Positions 37,998-46,569 of a DNA stretch of 64,000 nt are shown here, in pieces (position 1 is the stretch's first letter; every line of letters begins with the position of its first letter). The DNA is from CAMDHY01 sp046156265 (GTDB taxonomy: Bacteria; Pseudomonadota; Alphaproteobacteria; Rhizobiales; Segnochrobactraceae). The notes beneath the pieces are model-generated. The model saw nothing but the letters and a program-made list of their open reading frames with translations, ran no database searches and was not told the DNA's origin. The DNA is taken from positions 1 through 64,000 of the forward strand of contig NZ_JAWDIR010000011.1 of assembly GCF_046156265.1 (NCBI RefSeq). Direction: 5' to 3'. Made by a program: the position numbers and the translations under genes.

Positions 37998-38258
37998 CGA
38001 TCGCTTCCTTTTCATCCGGGGTTGTCCGCGCGGCGAGAGCCCGGCGGCTCCACGGCCCTAGCACGCGGGGCGGGGCGGCTGCCACGCGAAAAGGCGCGCT
38101 GAATGCGCTTTTCTGCTTGAACATGACGCACACGGTGCGCATATTCGGAACCAAGGCGCACGGAGTGCCGTTCTGTCACCCACCGCGACAGACGAGCGCG
38201 CGCGTGCCGAACCCCGTCCGGCTGACAGCTGGTCGAGCAACCACGAGGAGGCCCTGCG

Positions 38259-38396
38259 ATGCTGAACACGCTCATTCTCGCGCGTGCCGTCGTCATCGAC
38301 GAGCGCCTGGACGGCAGCCACACGCCCACCGAGGCGCAGGTGGTCGCCGCCGCGGGCTGGCCGATGCCACGCTGGCTGCGCGCCCTGTTCGCCTGA
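38259..38396 (+). CDS. 45-residue small protein of unknown function
   Basis: ATG at 38259 follows an ideal ribosome site (GAGGAGG, 7-8 nt spacing). The protein has a hydrophobic start (L-I-L-A-R-A-V-V-I) and ends W-P-M-P-R-W-L-R-A-L-F-A. The gene ends 60 bp before a strong intrinsic terminator and is preceded by a 250-bp AT-richer promoter region divergent from the XRE gene, so it forms its own transcription unit. No family is recognised. Confidence 0.6.
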   Translation: MLNTLILARAVVIDERLDGSHTPTEAQVVAAAGWPMPRWLRALFA

Positions 38397-38455
38397 CACG
38401 CTCGACGTCCGCACCCATCGGGGCGGACCTCGCGGTCAGGCGGGGCACGGGGCGC

Positions 38456-38500
38456 AGAGGGGCGCTGCGACGGCGACGTCGCGGCGCCCCTCTCGTTTTT
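38456..38500 (+). terminator. Intrinsic terminator of the 45-residue gene
   Basis: Ten-bp arms AGAGGGGCGC / GCGCCCCTCT with an extra inner GCGAC/GTCGC pairing are followed by CG and a T5 run at 38496-38500. Confidence 0.85.
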
Positions 38501-38615
38501 GCGTCAGCGTTCCGCAGCCCCACGAGGGGCCATCGGGAACCTTATCGTCCGTGCAGCGTCTGCTATGCTGACGGCTGCGCCCGAAGGGGGACGTGGCGGC
38601 GCGGGGACATGGCCG

Positions 38616-39614
38616 ATGCGTTGGCAAGGGCGGCGGGAAAGCCAGAACGTCGAGGATCAGCGCGGCGCTGGTGGCGGCGGTGGTTTCCGGGGTGGCTTCG
38701 GCGGGGGCGGTGGCGGCTTCCGGCTGCCGACCGGCGGCGGTCGCGGGCCGATCCTCGGCGGCGGCCGCATCAGCATCTGGATGCTGCTGATCGTCGGCGT
38801 CGTGCTCTGGTTCATGGGCATCAACCCGCTGGTGCTGCTCGGCATCGACACGGGGCCGACGGTGGAGCAGTCGCAGCCGCGGGCGCCGGCGCCGGGCGGG
38901 CAGGCCGGCGGCGGCGGTCAGGTGGCGACGACCCCCGCGCCGGGATCGACCGGCGCTTCGGGAGCTCAGACGGCCGACGAGATGAAGCGCTTCGTCTCGG
39001 TGGTGCTGGCCGAGACCGAGGACGTCTGGGGCGAGCTCTTCAAGGTCGCCGGTCAGCGCTACAAGGAACCGACGCTGGTGCTGTTTTCCGGCGGGGTGTC
39101 GTCGGCGTGCGGCTTCGCGAGTTCGGCGAGCGGGCCGTTCTATTGCCCGGGCGACAGCAAGGTCTATCTCGACACCGAGTTCTTCGACCAGCTCGACCGC
39201 CGCTTCGGCGCGCCGGGTGACTTCGCGCAGGCCTACGTCATCGCCCACGAGGTCGGCCACCACGTGCAGAACCAGATCGGCGTTCTGCCGAAGTTCAACC
39301 AGATGCGGCAGCGGATGAGCACGGCGGAGGCGAACGCGATGTCGGTGCGCGTCGAGCTGCAGGCCGACTGTTTCGCCGGCGTCTGGGCCCACTACACCGA
39401 CCAGAAGGGGCTTCTGGAGGCCGGCGACCTCGACGAGGCGCTGAACGCCGCCCAGCAGATCGGCGACGACACGCTGCAGAAGCGCCAGCAGGGCTATGTC
39501 GTGCCGGAGAGCTTCAACCACGGCACGTCGGAGCAGCGGGCGCGCTGGTTCCGCACCGGCTTCGAATCCGGCCGCGCCGACGCCTGCGACACCTTCAACG
39601 CCGACCGCATCTGA
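38616..39614 (+). CDS. YpfJ-type neutral zinc metallopeptidase
   Basis: The product has 332 residues. A glycine-rich cytoplasmic start is followed by one membrane segment (about 53-75), a Pro/Gly/Ala linker, and a peptidase domain with H-E-V-G-H-H (His211, Glu212, His215). Downstream E-L-Q-A-D-C-F-A-G-V supplies the third zinc ligand of this family (PF04228, zinicin-like). It is membrane-anchored with the catalytic part likely in the periplasm. The ATG at 38616 gives the usual short glycine-rich N-terminus. Confidence 0.88.
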   Translation: MRWQGRRESQNVEDQRGAGGGGGFRGGFGGGGGGFRLPTGGGRGPILGGGRISIWMLLIVGVVLWFMGINPLVLLGIDTGPTVEQSQPRAPAPGGQAGGGGQVATTPAPGSTGASGAQTADEMKRFVSVVLAETEDVWGELFKVAGQRYKEPTLVLFSGGVSSACGFASSASGPFYCPGDSKVYLDTEFFDQLDRRFGAPGDFAQAYVIAHEVGHHVQNQIGVLPKFNQMRQRMSTAEANAMSVRVELQADCFAGVWAHYTDQKGLLEAGDLDEALNAAQQIGDDTLQKRQQGYVVPESFNHGTSEQRARWFRTGFESGRADACDTFNADRI

Positions 39615-39705
39615 GGCGGCTCCCGCGGGGCGACCCCGCGGTCACGGCTTGCCCGCCGGCGCCGGGGCGGCGATTGTCGCGCCGCCGCAGGACGGAGCCG
39701 CAGCG

Positions 39706-40260
39706 ATGAGTGACGATGCCGTGCGGGCGCTCGCCCGCAATCTTCTCGACGCCGGCGTCGGCGAACTGACGGCGCGCGAGCGCAAGGTGATCCTCAAGCT
39801 CGCGGAGCGGACGTCGGTCGCGCGCGACGTCAACACCCAGTTTGACGAGCAGCTGTCGTTCGGCGACCGTCTCGCCGACCAGGTGGCCGCGGTCGGCGGT
39901 TCGTGGGGCTTCATCATCGGCTTCGGGGCGGTGATCGTTGGATGGGTGGGACTGAACTCGCTGCTGCTCGCGCAGTGGGGCGAGCCGTTCGACCCCTATC
40001 CCTACATCTTCCTCAACCTGATGCTGTCGATGCTGGCCGCGATCCAGGCGCCGGTCATCATGATGTCGCAGAACCGCCAGGCCGAGAAGGATCGCCTCGC
40101 CGCGGCCCACGACTACGAGGTCAACCTGAAGGCCGAGATCGAGATCATGGCGCTGCACGACAAGCTCGACCAGCTGCGCACCGAGCACATCGCCGCGCTG
40201 GTCGAGCGGCTCGACCGGCTGGTCGAGGGTCGCGCCGCGGCCGGCGACCAGGCGACCTGA
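39706..40260 (+). CDS. DUF1003 membrane protein
   Basis: The product has 184 residues. Two membrane segments, G-S-W-G-F-I-I-G-F and Y-I-F-L-N-L-M-L-S-M-L-A-A-I-Q-A-P-V-I-M-M-S-Q-N-R-Q-, are the DUF1003 signature. A charged helix follows in the cytoplasm. Function unknown. It lies 90 bp after the peptidase gene on the same strand and converges on carA. Confidence 0.87.
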   Translation: MSDDAVRALARNLLDAGVGELTARERKVILKLAERTSVARDVNTQFDEQLSFGDRLADQVAAVGGSWGFIIGFGAVIVGWVGLNSLLLAQWGEPFDPYPYIFLNLMLSMLAAIQAPVIMMSQNRQAEKDRLAAAHDYEVNLKAEIEIMALHDKLDQLRTEHIAALVERLDRLVEGRAAAGDQAT

Positions 40261-40283
40261 GGTCGCCGCGCCGGCCCCGGCGA

Positions 40284-41498
40284 TCACTCGCGCTCGGGCA
40301 GCGTCTCCTCGCCCTTGGCGGCGCGGATGAGGTTGACGAAGCGGGTGAAGAGATAGTGGCTGTCACGCGGGCCGGGCGAGGCCTCGGGGTGGTACTGCAC
40401 CGAGAACACCGGCCGGTCCTTCAGGCGGATGCCACAGTTCGAGCCGTCGAACAGGGAGACGTGAGTCTCCTCGACCGCCTCCGGCAGGCTGCCGCGCTCG
40501 ACGGCGAAGCCGTGGTTCATCGAGGTGATCTCGACCTTGCCGGTGGTGTGGTCCATCACCGGATGGTTCGCCCCGTGATGGCCCTGGTGCATCTTCGCCG
40601 TGGTGCCGCCGAGCGCGATGCCGAGCATCTGGTGGCCGAGGCAGATGCCGAACACCGGCAGGCCGGCATCGACGACGCCGCGGATCGCCGGCACGGCATA
40701 TTCGCCGGTGGCGGCGGGGTCGCCGGGGCCGTTCGACAGGAAGACGCCGTCGGGCTTGTGGCCGAGGATGTCCTCGGCGGTCGCGGTCGCCGGCACCACG
40801 GTGACGCGGCAGCCCTGGTCGGCGAGGAGCCGCAGGATGTTGCGCTTGATGCCGTAGTCGATGGCGACGACGTGGTGGCGCGGCGCCTCCTGGCGGCCGT
40901 AGCCCTTGTCCCACGCCCAAGTCGTCTCGTCCCACGTGTAGGTCTGGCGGGCGCTGACGTCCTTGGCGAGGTCGAGCCCGACGAGGCCCGGCCAGGCGGC
41001 GGCCTTCGCCTTCAGGTGGGCGAGGTCGAACACCCCGTCCGGCGCGTGGGCGATGACGCCGTTCGGCATGCCCTTCTCGCGGATGAGGTTGGTCAGCGCA
41101 CGGGTGTCGACGCCCGACAGCCCGATGATGCCGCGCGCCGCCAGCCAGCGGTCGAGGCGGCGCATCGAGCGGTAGCTCGAGGGCTCGGTGACGGGGGCGC
41201 GGACGACGCAGCCGCGCACGCCGACCACGTCGGCCATGCCGACGGTCTCGACGTCTTCGTCGTTGGTGCCGACGTTGCCGATGTGGGGGAAGGTGAAGGT
41301 GACGATCTGGCCGGCATAGGAGGGATCGGTGAGGATCTCCTGGTAGCCAGTCATCGCCGTGTTGAAGCACACCTCGGCGACGGCGCTGCCGGTGGCGCCG
41401 AAGCCGGCGCCTTCGATCACCGTGCCGTCGGCCAGCACGAGAACGCCGGTCGTCGGCGCTTCCTGCCAGCCCGGGGTGGCGGGGGCATAGTCTTGCAT
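40284..41498 (-). CDS. carA: Carbamoyl-phosphate synthase small subunit
   Basis: The product has 404 residues. The N-terminal CPSase domain is followed by a class I glutamine amidotransferase. Cys286 in G-I-C-L-G-H-Q is the nucleophile, and Y-H-P-E-A-S-P-G-P supplies His and Glu. It feeds ammonia from glutamine to CarB. carA and carB lie on the same strand but are split by about 2.7 kb with four other genes. Confidence 0.95.
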   Translation of the reverse strand: MQDYAPATPGWQEAPTTGVLVLADGTVIEGAGFGATGSAVAEVCFNTAMTGYQEILTDPSYAGQIVTFTFPHIGNVGTNDEDVETVGMADVVGVRGCVVRAPVTEPSSYRSMRRLDRWLAARGIIGLSGVDTRALTNLIREKGMPNGVIAHAPDGVFDLAHLKAKAAAWPGLVGLDLAKDVSARQTYTWDETTWAWDKGYGRQEAPRHHVVAIDYGIKRNILRLLADQGCRVTVVPATATAEDILGHKPDGVFLSNGPGDPAATGEYAVPAIRGVVDAGLPVFGICLGHQMLGIALGGTTAKMHQGHHGANHPVMDHTTGKVEITSMNHGFAVERGSLPEAVEETHVSLFDGSNCGIRLKDRPVFSVQYHPEASPGPRDSHYLFTRFVNLIRAAKGEETLPERE

Positions 41499-41822
41499 GG
41501 CACGTCCCGAGGATTATCTACGAGGCGCGACGGCGCGAAGCGGGCGCACGGCCGGCCGACTGGACAGGGCGATAGGGCAAAGCGGCCGCGGATGCAATGC
41601 AGCGCGGTGCGGACCCGGGTCCCGCGAGGTCGTCTCGGTCGGATGGCGACTTGCAACTTTGTCGACATCATGGCAGGTGACTGGACGCCCGCCGGCGCCG
41701 GCAGAAAATTCAGGCGATCCTGAAGTTGGTGGAATTTCAACGAGATGAGTGACATCTCCGGGTTTGCCAGCCCCTCCGCTGCACGCTACTCTGCTGCTTC
41801 GGGACGTGGGTCGGAGACCTCC
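41499..41822. other. Divergent carA / yqeY promoter region
   Basis: A 324-bp spacer; the part at 41640-41730 is AT-richer and should carry the carA promoter. No clear leader peptide or operator was recognised. Confidence 0.45.
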
Positions 41823-42272
41823 ATGCGGGATCGGATCGCGGCTGCCCTGAAGGCCGCCGCCGATGCGGACGACAGGCGCCGGGCCTGTACGCTGCGCCTC
41901 ATCGCCACCGCCGTTCGCGATCGCGACGGGGCGAGCCGCGGGCGCGGCTGCGACGGCATCGGCGATGCCGAGGTCCGCGCGCTGCTGCTCACCATGATCC
42001 GCCAGCGCGAGGAATCGGTCCGCGAGTACGAGGAGGGCGGCCGGCTCGACCTCGCCGAGGAAGAGCGCCGCGAGATCGAGGTGATCCGCGAGTTCCTGCC
42101 GCCGCAGCTCGACGAGGGCGCCATCATCTCCGCCTGCAAGGAGGTGGTCGACGAACTCGGCGCCCATGGGCTGCGCGACGTCGGCCGCACGATGGCCCGC
42201 CTGCGCGAGCGCTATCCCGACCGCATGGACTTCGGCCAGGCGAGCAGCGTCGTGAAGGACCTGCTGCGGTAG
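41823..42272 (+). CDS. yqeY: GatB/YqeY domain protein
   Basis: The product has 149 residues. The family core shows R-x-x-R-L-I-x-x-A, then I-R-Q-R-E-E-S-V, E-x-x-E-I-E-V-I-R-E-F-L-P-P-Q-L and a C-terminal A-S-S-V-V-K-D-L-L helix. It resembles the tail domain of GatB. The role is unclear, possibly tRNA-related. It precedes dnaG as in most Rhizobiales. The start at 41823 follows a GGAGACC site. Confidence 0.88.
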   Translation: MRDRIAAALKAAADADDRRRACTLRLIATAVRDRDGASRGRGCDGIGDAEVRALLLTMIRQREESVREYEEGGRLDLAEEERREIEVIREFLPPQLDEGAIISACKEVVDELGAHGLRDVGRTMARLRERYPDRMDFGQASSVVKDLLR

Positions 42273-42370
42273 GGCGCAGCCGCCGTCGTGACGGTGGAAA
42301 TCCACGCCTGATCTGTGCATCCGGCGTGTTCTACGCCGGCCTGTCCGCCCGTCTGTGATAGGGAGGAGCC

Positions 42371-44332
42371 ATGCGCTTTCCCGAGCATCTCCTGGACGAG
42401 ATCCGCACGCGGCTGCCGCTCTCGGAGGTGGTCGGCCGGCGGGTGACGTGGGACAAGCGCAAGTCGCAGCCGCAGCGCGGCGATCTCTGGGCGTGCTGCC
42501 CGTTCCACCAGGAAAAGTCGCCGTCCTTCCACGTCGACGACCGCAAGGGCTTCTACCACTGCTTCGGTTGCGGGGCCTCCGGCGACCACATCCGCTTCGT
42601 CATGGAGACGGAGGGGCTGTCGTTCCCCGAGACGGTGGAGCGCCTCGCCGGCGAGGCAGGCGTGCCGCTGCCGGCGCGCGACGCCGAGAGCGAGCGCCGC
42701 GACATGCGCCGCAAGGGGCTCGCGGAAGCCGTCGAGCTCGCCGCGCTCTATTTCGAGCAGCGCTTCCGCTCCGGTGCCGGTCGCGAGGCGCGTGAGTACG
42801 CCGAGCGGCGCGGGCTCTCGCCGGAGACGCTGCACGCCTTCCGCATTGGCTACGCCCCCGGCGACCGTGATGCGCTGACCCGTCATCTCGTCGCGTCGGG
42901 CGTCGATGAGGCGACGATCGTCGAGGCGGGTCTCGCCGGCCGGCCCGAGGACGGCCGCGCCGTCTACGACCGCTTCCGTAACCGCCTGATGATCCCGATC
43001 CACGACGCCCGCGGGCGGGTGGTGGCGTTCGGCGGGCGGGCGCTGGCCGCGGGCCAGGAGCCGAAATATCTCAACTCGCCGGAGACGCCGCTGTTCTCCA
43101 AGCGGGCGCTGCTGTTCAACGCCCACCGCGCCCGCGAGGCGGCGCACACGAGCGGCTCGGTCGTGGTCGTCGAGGGCTACCTCGACGCCATCGCGGTGTC
43201 GCAGGCGGGCATCCGCGGCGTCGTGGCGACGCTCGGCACGGCGTTCACCGAGGAACAGATCCGCGCGCTGTGGCGGCTCGCGCCGGAGCCGGTGATCTGC
43301 TTCGACGGCGACAAGGCCGGCATCGCTGCCGCCCACCGCGCCATCGACCGCATCCTGCCACTGGTGGAGGCGGGGCGCTCGTTCAACTTCGCCTTCCTGC
43401 CCGAGGGCAAGGACCCGGACGACCTCATTGCCGATGGCGGCGCAGCGCGCTTCCTCGCCGAGGTGAAGGCGGCGGCCCCCCTGTTCGACGTGATGATGGA
43501 GCGCGAGCTCGCCGGCGCCCGCCTCGACACGCCGGAGCGGCGGGCGGCGCTCGAGAAGCGGCTCGATGAACTCGTCGGCACCATCCGCGACGCCCGCGTC
43601 TCGCGGGAGTACCGCGCCGCCCTGAAGCTCCGGCTGTCGGAGCGGCTGTGGCGCAGCCAGGGCGAGCGGGCGGCCGCGCGTGGACAACAGCAGCGGGGAG
43701 AGCGGGGGCGCCCGTCTGAGCCGCCCGGAGCCGCGCTGAATGGCCCGCTGACGACCCCGCCGAAGGAGCCGGGTGCCGTCGACCGGCTGGTGCTTGGCCT
43801 GCTCGTCGAGCATCCCGGCCTCGTCGCCGCCCACTATGAGCGCATCGCCCACCTGCCGCTGCGCAGCGAGCGCCACCGCGCCTTCCGCGACGCCCTGCTT
43901 GATGTTGTCGCCGACGCCGCCCACGGCGGCGGCGAGCACGAGGATGTCGCCGCCGGCGAGGTGCTCGCCCGCCTCGACGGGCCGTTCTTCCAGATCCTGC
44001 GCGAGGTGCACGGCGGCGGCCAGGGGCTGCGCCGGGCGTTCGGGCTGCTCACCTTCCATCCGAGCGCCGACTTCGTGGAGAGGTACGTGCTGCTCCTGAT
44101 CGAGAAGATCGAGATCGCCGTGCTCGCCGAGGAGATCGAGGCGCTGACGCATGCCGCCGGCGAGACCATCGACGAGGAGACGTGGCAGCGTCTCCTGGCG
44201 CTCAGCGCCGAGCACGCCCGCCGGGAGGGCGACTACCAGGCCGACGAGCGCGCGCTTGCCGACGAGGCCCGCAAGATCCGCGCCGCCTACGGCGCCGGCG
44301 CCACCCTTTCCATCGAGGCGGCGGGCGGGTAG
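42371..44332 (+). CDS. dnaG: DNA primase
   Basis: The product has 653 residues. The N-terminal CHC2 zinc finger is C-P-F-H-x14-C-F-G-C. The Toprim core has V-V-E-G-Y-L-D and F-D-G-D-K-A-G. A glutamine- and arginine-rich linker near 440 leads to the C-terminal helicase-binding region. It lays down RNA primers for replication. It is followed here by a hydrolase-caspase gene and ppc rather than directly by rpoD. Confidence 0.96.
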   Translation: MRFPEHLLDEIRTRLPLSEVVGRRVTWDKRKSQPQRGDLWACCPFHQEKSPSFHVDDRKGFYHCFGCGASGDHIRFVMETEGLSFPETVERLAGEAGVPLPARDAESERRDMRRKGLAEAVELAALYFEQRFRSGAGREAREYAERRGLSPETLHAFRIGYAPGDRDALTRHLVASGVDEATIVEAGLAGRPEDGRAVYDRFRNRLMIPIHDARGRVVAFGGRALAAGQEPKYLNSPETPLFSKRALLFNAHRAREAAHTSGSVVVVEGYLDAIAVSQAGIRGVVATLGTAFTEEQIRALWRLAPEPVICFDGDKAGIAAAHRAIDRILPLVEAGRSFNFAFLPEGKDPDDLIADGGAARFLAEVKAAAPLFDVMMERELAGARLDTPERRAALEKRLDELVGTIRDARVSREYRAALKLRLSERLWRSQGERAAARGQQQRGERGRPSEPPGAALNGPLTTPPKEPGAVDRLVLGLLVEHPGLVAAHYERIAHLPLRSERHRAFRDALLDVVADAAHGGGEHEDVAAGEVLARLDGPFFQILREVHGGGQGLRRAFGLLTFHPSADFVERYVLLLIEKIEIAVLAEEIEALTHAAGETIDEETWQRLLALSAEHARREGDYQADERALADEARKIRAAYGAGATLSIEAAGG

Positions 44333-44476
44333 TCGGCCGCGCCTCCCGGTGTGGATTCGGCGCGGGGATGCTGCATCTAAAGCGTTAGTGATTTGGCGTC
44401 GAACAACCTGTGAGTGATGATCCATCATGATGCCGGTCGGCGTCCGCCAACCGGTATCGGTGAGGGGGGAACGCAC

Positions 44477-46312
44477 ATGGCGAAGACGATCAGAATCCTC
44501 GGCGTACATGGCTTGGGCGATCATCGCACATCGTCCTGGAAGGCTGACTGGCAGGCGGCGGTCCGCGCCTGCTTCGATGCCGACACCGAAGTGACGCTGC
44601 AGTTCGAGTTCGTCGAGTACGACGAAATCTTCGACGACACGGACCTCGACTTCCTCGACACGATGAAGGCGCTTTGGAAGCTCGGGCTGAGCGGCCTCGG
44701 CGGCCTGACGCGCCGGCAGCGCGGCATCGGCGAAGTCTCGGATCGCGTGCGGTGGACAGCGGGCTACGTCGTCGCGTGGGTGGAGGACGAGGAGTTTCAG
44801 GCCCGCACGCGCGAGCTGGTCCTCGACACCGTGAGGGACTTCAAGCCGGACGTGATCCTCGCCCACAGCCTCGGCTCGCTCGTGACCTACAACGCCTTCA
44901 CCCATGCGGAGGCTGCGGGCGGTGCGGTCGCCAAGGCGCTGAAGGCGGCGCGCTACGTTACCCTCGGCTCACAGATCGGCAACCCGTTCGTCGTCGGCAA
45001 CCTGACGCACGGGCGCATCCAGATGCCGCCGGTGCGCCACTGGCACCATCTCTACAATCAGCATGACGACGTGTTCACGGCCGAGATCCGCCTGCAGGGC
45101 GTGGCCGACTTCACGCAGTTGCTGACGCCCTTCGACATCCCCGGCGTCGGCGATCACGCGGCGACGGCCTACCTCACGCACAACGTCACGATCGGCTCGC
45201 TCTGGCGGCCATTGGCGCTGGTCGCAACGGGGGCCAAGGCGCTCGGCAAGGCGGTGGACCCCTGGGCCCGGACGGTGCCCCGCCGGACGACCGCGAAGCC
45301 GGGGCGAAAGGCGCTTCTGGTCGGCATCAACGAATATCCGCGGGAGTCCGACCGGCTGGCCGGCTGCGTCAATGACGTGTTCACGATGAGCGCGGTGCTG
45401 CAGGAGTGCGGCTTCGCGCCGGAGGAGATCCGCACGTGCCTCGACGACCGCGCGACCGCGAGCGGCATTCTCTCGCGTCTCGAGTGGCTGCTCGACGATG
45501 CCCAGCCCGGCGACCAACTGGTCTTCTACTACTCCGGCCATGGCGCCCGCGTGCCGGAGTACGGCGAGTTCGAGGAGCCGGACCGGCTGACCGAGACGCT
45601 GGTTCCGTGGGACTTCGACTGGACGCCGGAACGGTCGATCTCCGACGAGCAGATCTACGGCCTCTACAGCCAGCTTCCCTATGAGACGCAGTTCATGCTG
45701 CTGTTCGACTGCTGCCACGCCGGCAGCATGCACCGGCAGAGCGGCGCCAAGGCCCGCGGCATCTCTCCGCCGGACGACATCCGGCATCGCCAGCTGAAGT
45801 GGCACCTCGATACGCAGATGTGGGTCGATCGCGACTTCGCGCCGCTGAATGCTGCCTTCAGCCCGGACAAGGAGGCCAACGACCAGTTCTTCGGCGAAAA
45901 CCGGGCCACCGTCCGACTGGGACGCGCCGCCATGCTCCGGCGCGACAGCGAGAAGCAGTACCGGAGCGTTGCCGGTGCCACCAAGAAGAAGCCGGTCGGG
46001 CCCTATCTCCCGCTCATCATCGAGGCGTGCGGCGAGAACGAGTTGTCCTACGAGTACCGGCACGGCGCGACGAGCTACGGCGCCTTCACGTTCTGCCTGG
46101 CGAGTGTGCTGCGTGAGGAGGCCAAGATCTCCTACAAGGATCTCGTCGCCAAGGTCGGCGAGCGCCTGAGCCAGCTGCAGTACGACCAGCGCCCGCAGAT
46201 CCTCGGACCGACCATCCACATGGATGCCGAGGTGCCCTGGCGCACCGGCCAGGCGAACAAGCGGCCGCGTCGGGGCGGTCCGGGCACATCGACGCCGCAG
46301 CTTTCGGGCTGA
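44477..46312 (+). CDS. Serine-hydrolase / caspase-like fusion protein
   Basis: The product has 611 residues from ATG 44477, after GAGGGGGGA. Residues 1-250 are an alpha/beta hydrolase: V-H-G-L-G-D-H near the start and a nucleophile Ser131 in A-H-S-L-G. Residues 275-590 are a caspase-like (peptidase C14) domain beginning R-K-A-L-L-V-G-I-N-E-Y, with the catalytic dyad His355 in Y-Y-S-G-H-G and Cys413 in F-D-C-C-H-A-G-S. The tail is basic and proline-rich. There is no signal peptide or repeat sensor domain. I infer a cytoplasmic protease with an attached lipase- or esterase-like module, possibly a stress or defence effector. No gasdermin or toxin partner adjoins it. Confidence 0.8.
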   Translation: MAKTIRILGVHGLGDHRTSSWKADWQAAVRACFDADTEVTLQFEFVEYDEIFDDTDLDFLDTMKALWKLGLSGLGGLTRRQRGIGEVSDRVRWTAGYVVAWVEDEEFQARTRELVLDTVRDFKPDVILAHSLGSLVTYNAFTHAEAAGGAVAKALKAARYVTLGSQIGNPFVVGNLTHGRIQMPPVRHWHHLYNQHDDVFTAEIRLQGVADFTQLLTPFDIPGVGDHAATAYLTHNVTIGSLWRPLALVATGAKALGKAVDPWARTVPRRTTAKPGRKALLVGINEYPRESDRLAGCVNDVFTMSAVLQECGFAPEEIRTCLDDRATASGILSRLEWLLDDAQPGDQLVFYYSGHGARVPEYGEFEEPDRLTETLVPWDFDWTPERSISDEQIYGLYSQLPYETQFMLLFDCCHAGSMHRQSGAKARGISPPDDIRHRQLKWHLDTQMWVDRDFAPLNAAFSPDKEANDQFFGENRATVRLGRAAMLRRDSEKQYRSVAGATKKKPVGPYLPLIIEACGENELSYEYRHGATSYGAFTFCLASVLREEAKISYKDLVAKVGERLSQLQYDQRPQILGPTIHMDAEVPWRTGQANKRPRRGGPGTSTPQLSG

Positions 46313-46357
46313 CGGCCCTCCCGCAGCCGCGGAAGCCCTCTGGTATGGCGCGTGAAC

Positions 46358-46382
46358 CACCCCGCCGTTCTGCGGCGGGGTG
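46358..46382 (+). terminator. Hairpin downstream of the hydrolase-caspase gene
   Basis: Ten-bp perfect arms CACCCCGCCG / CGGCGGGGTG flank a 5-nt loop, 46 bp after the stop. There is no T-run, so termination strength is uncertain. Confidence 0.45.
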
Positions 46383-46569
46383 AGTGTCGGGCGTTGTGCC
46401 GTCTCCGGAATGCCGCTAGTGGCGGGACGCGACACGAACCGGACGGACGAGCGGACGAGGCCGCCGATCCGGGGACATGATCGCGTCGTCGCGCGGTGTC
46501 ATCCTTCCACATCCGCCTCGGCCGACAATCCGCCCCCGCCGTGGCATGGGGCTTGCCAGACGGAACGTG

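Noticed and set aside
44477..46312. Gasdermin-type pore gene next to the caspase-like domain
   Set aside because: The flanking genes are dnaG and ppc, and no hydrophobic pore-forming protein is encoded within several kilobases.
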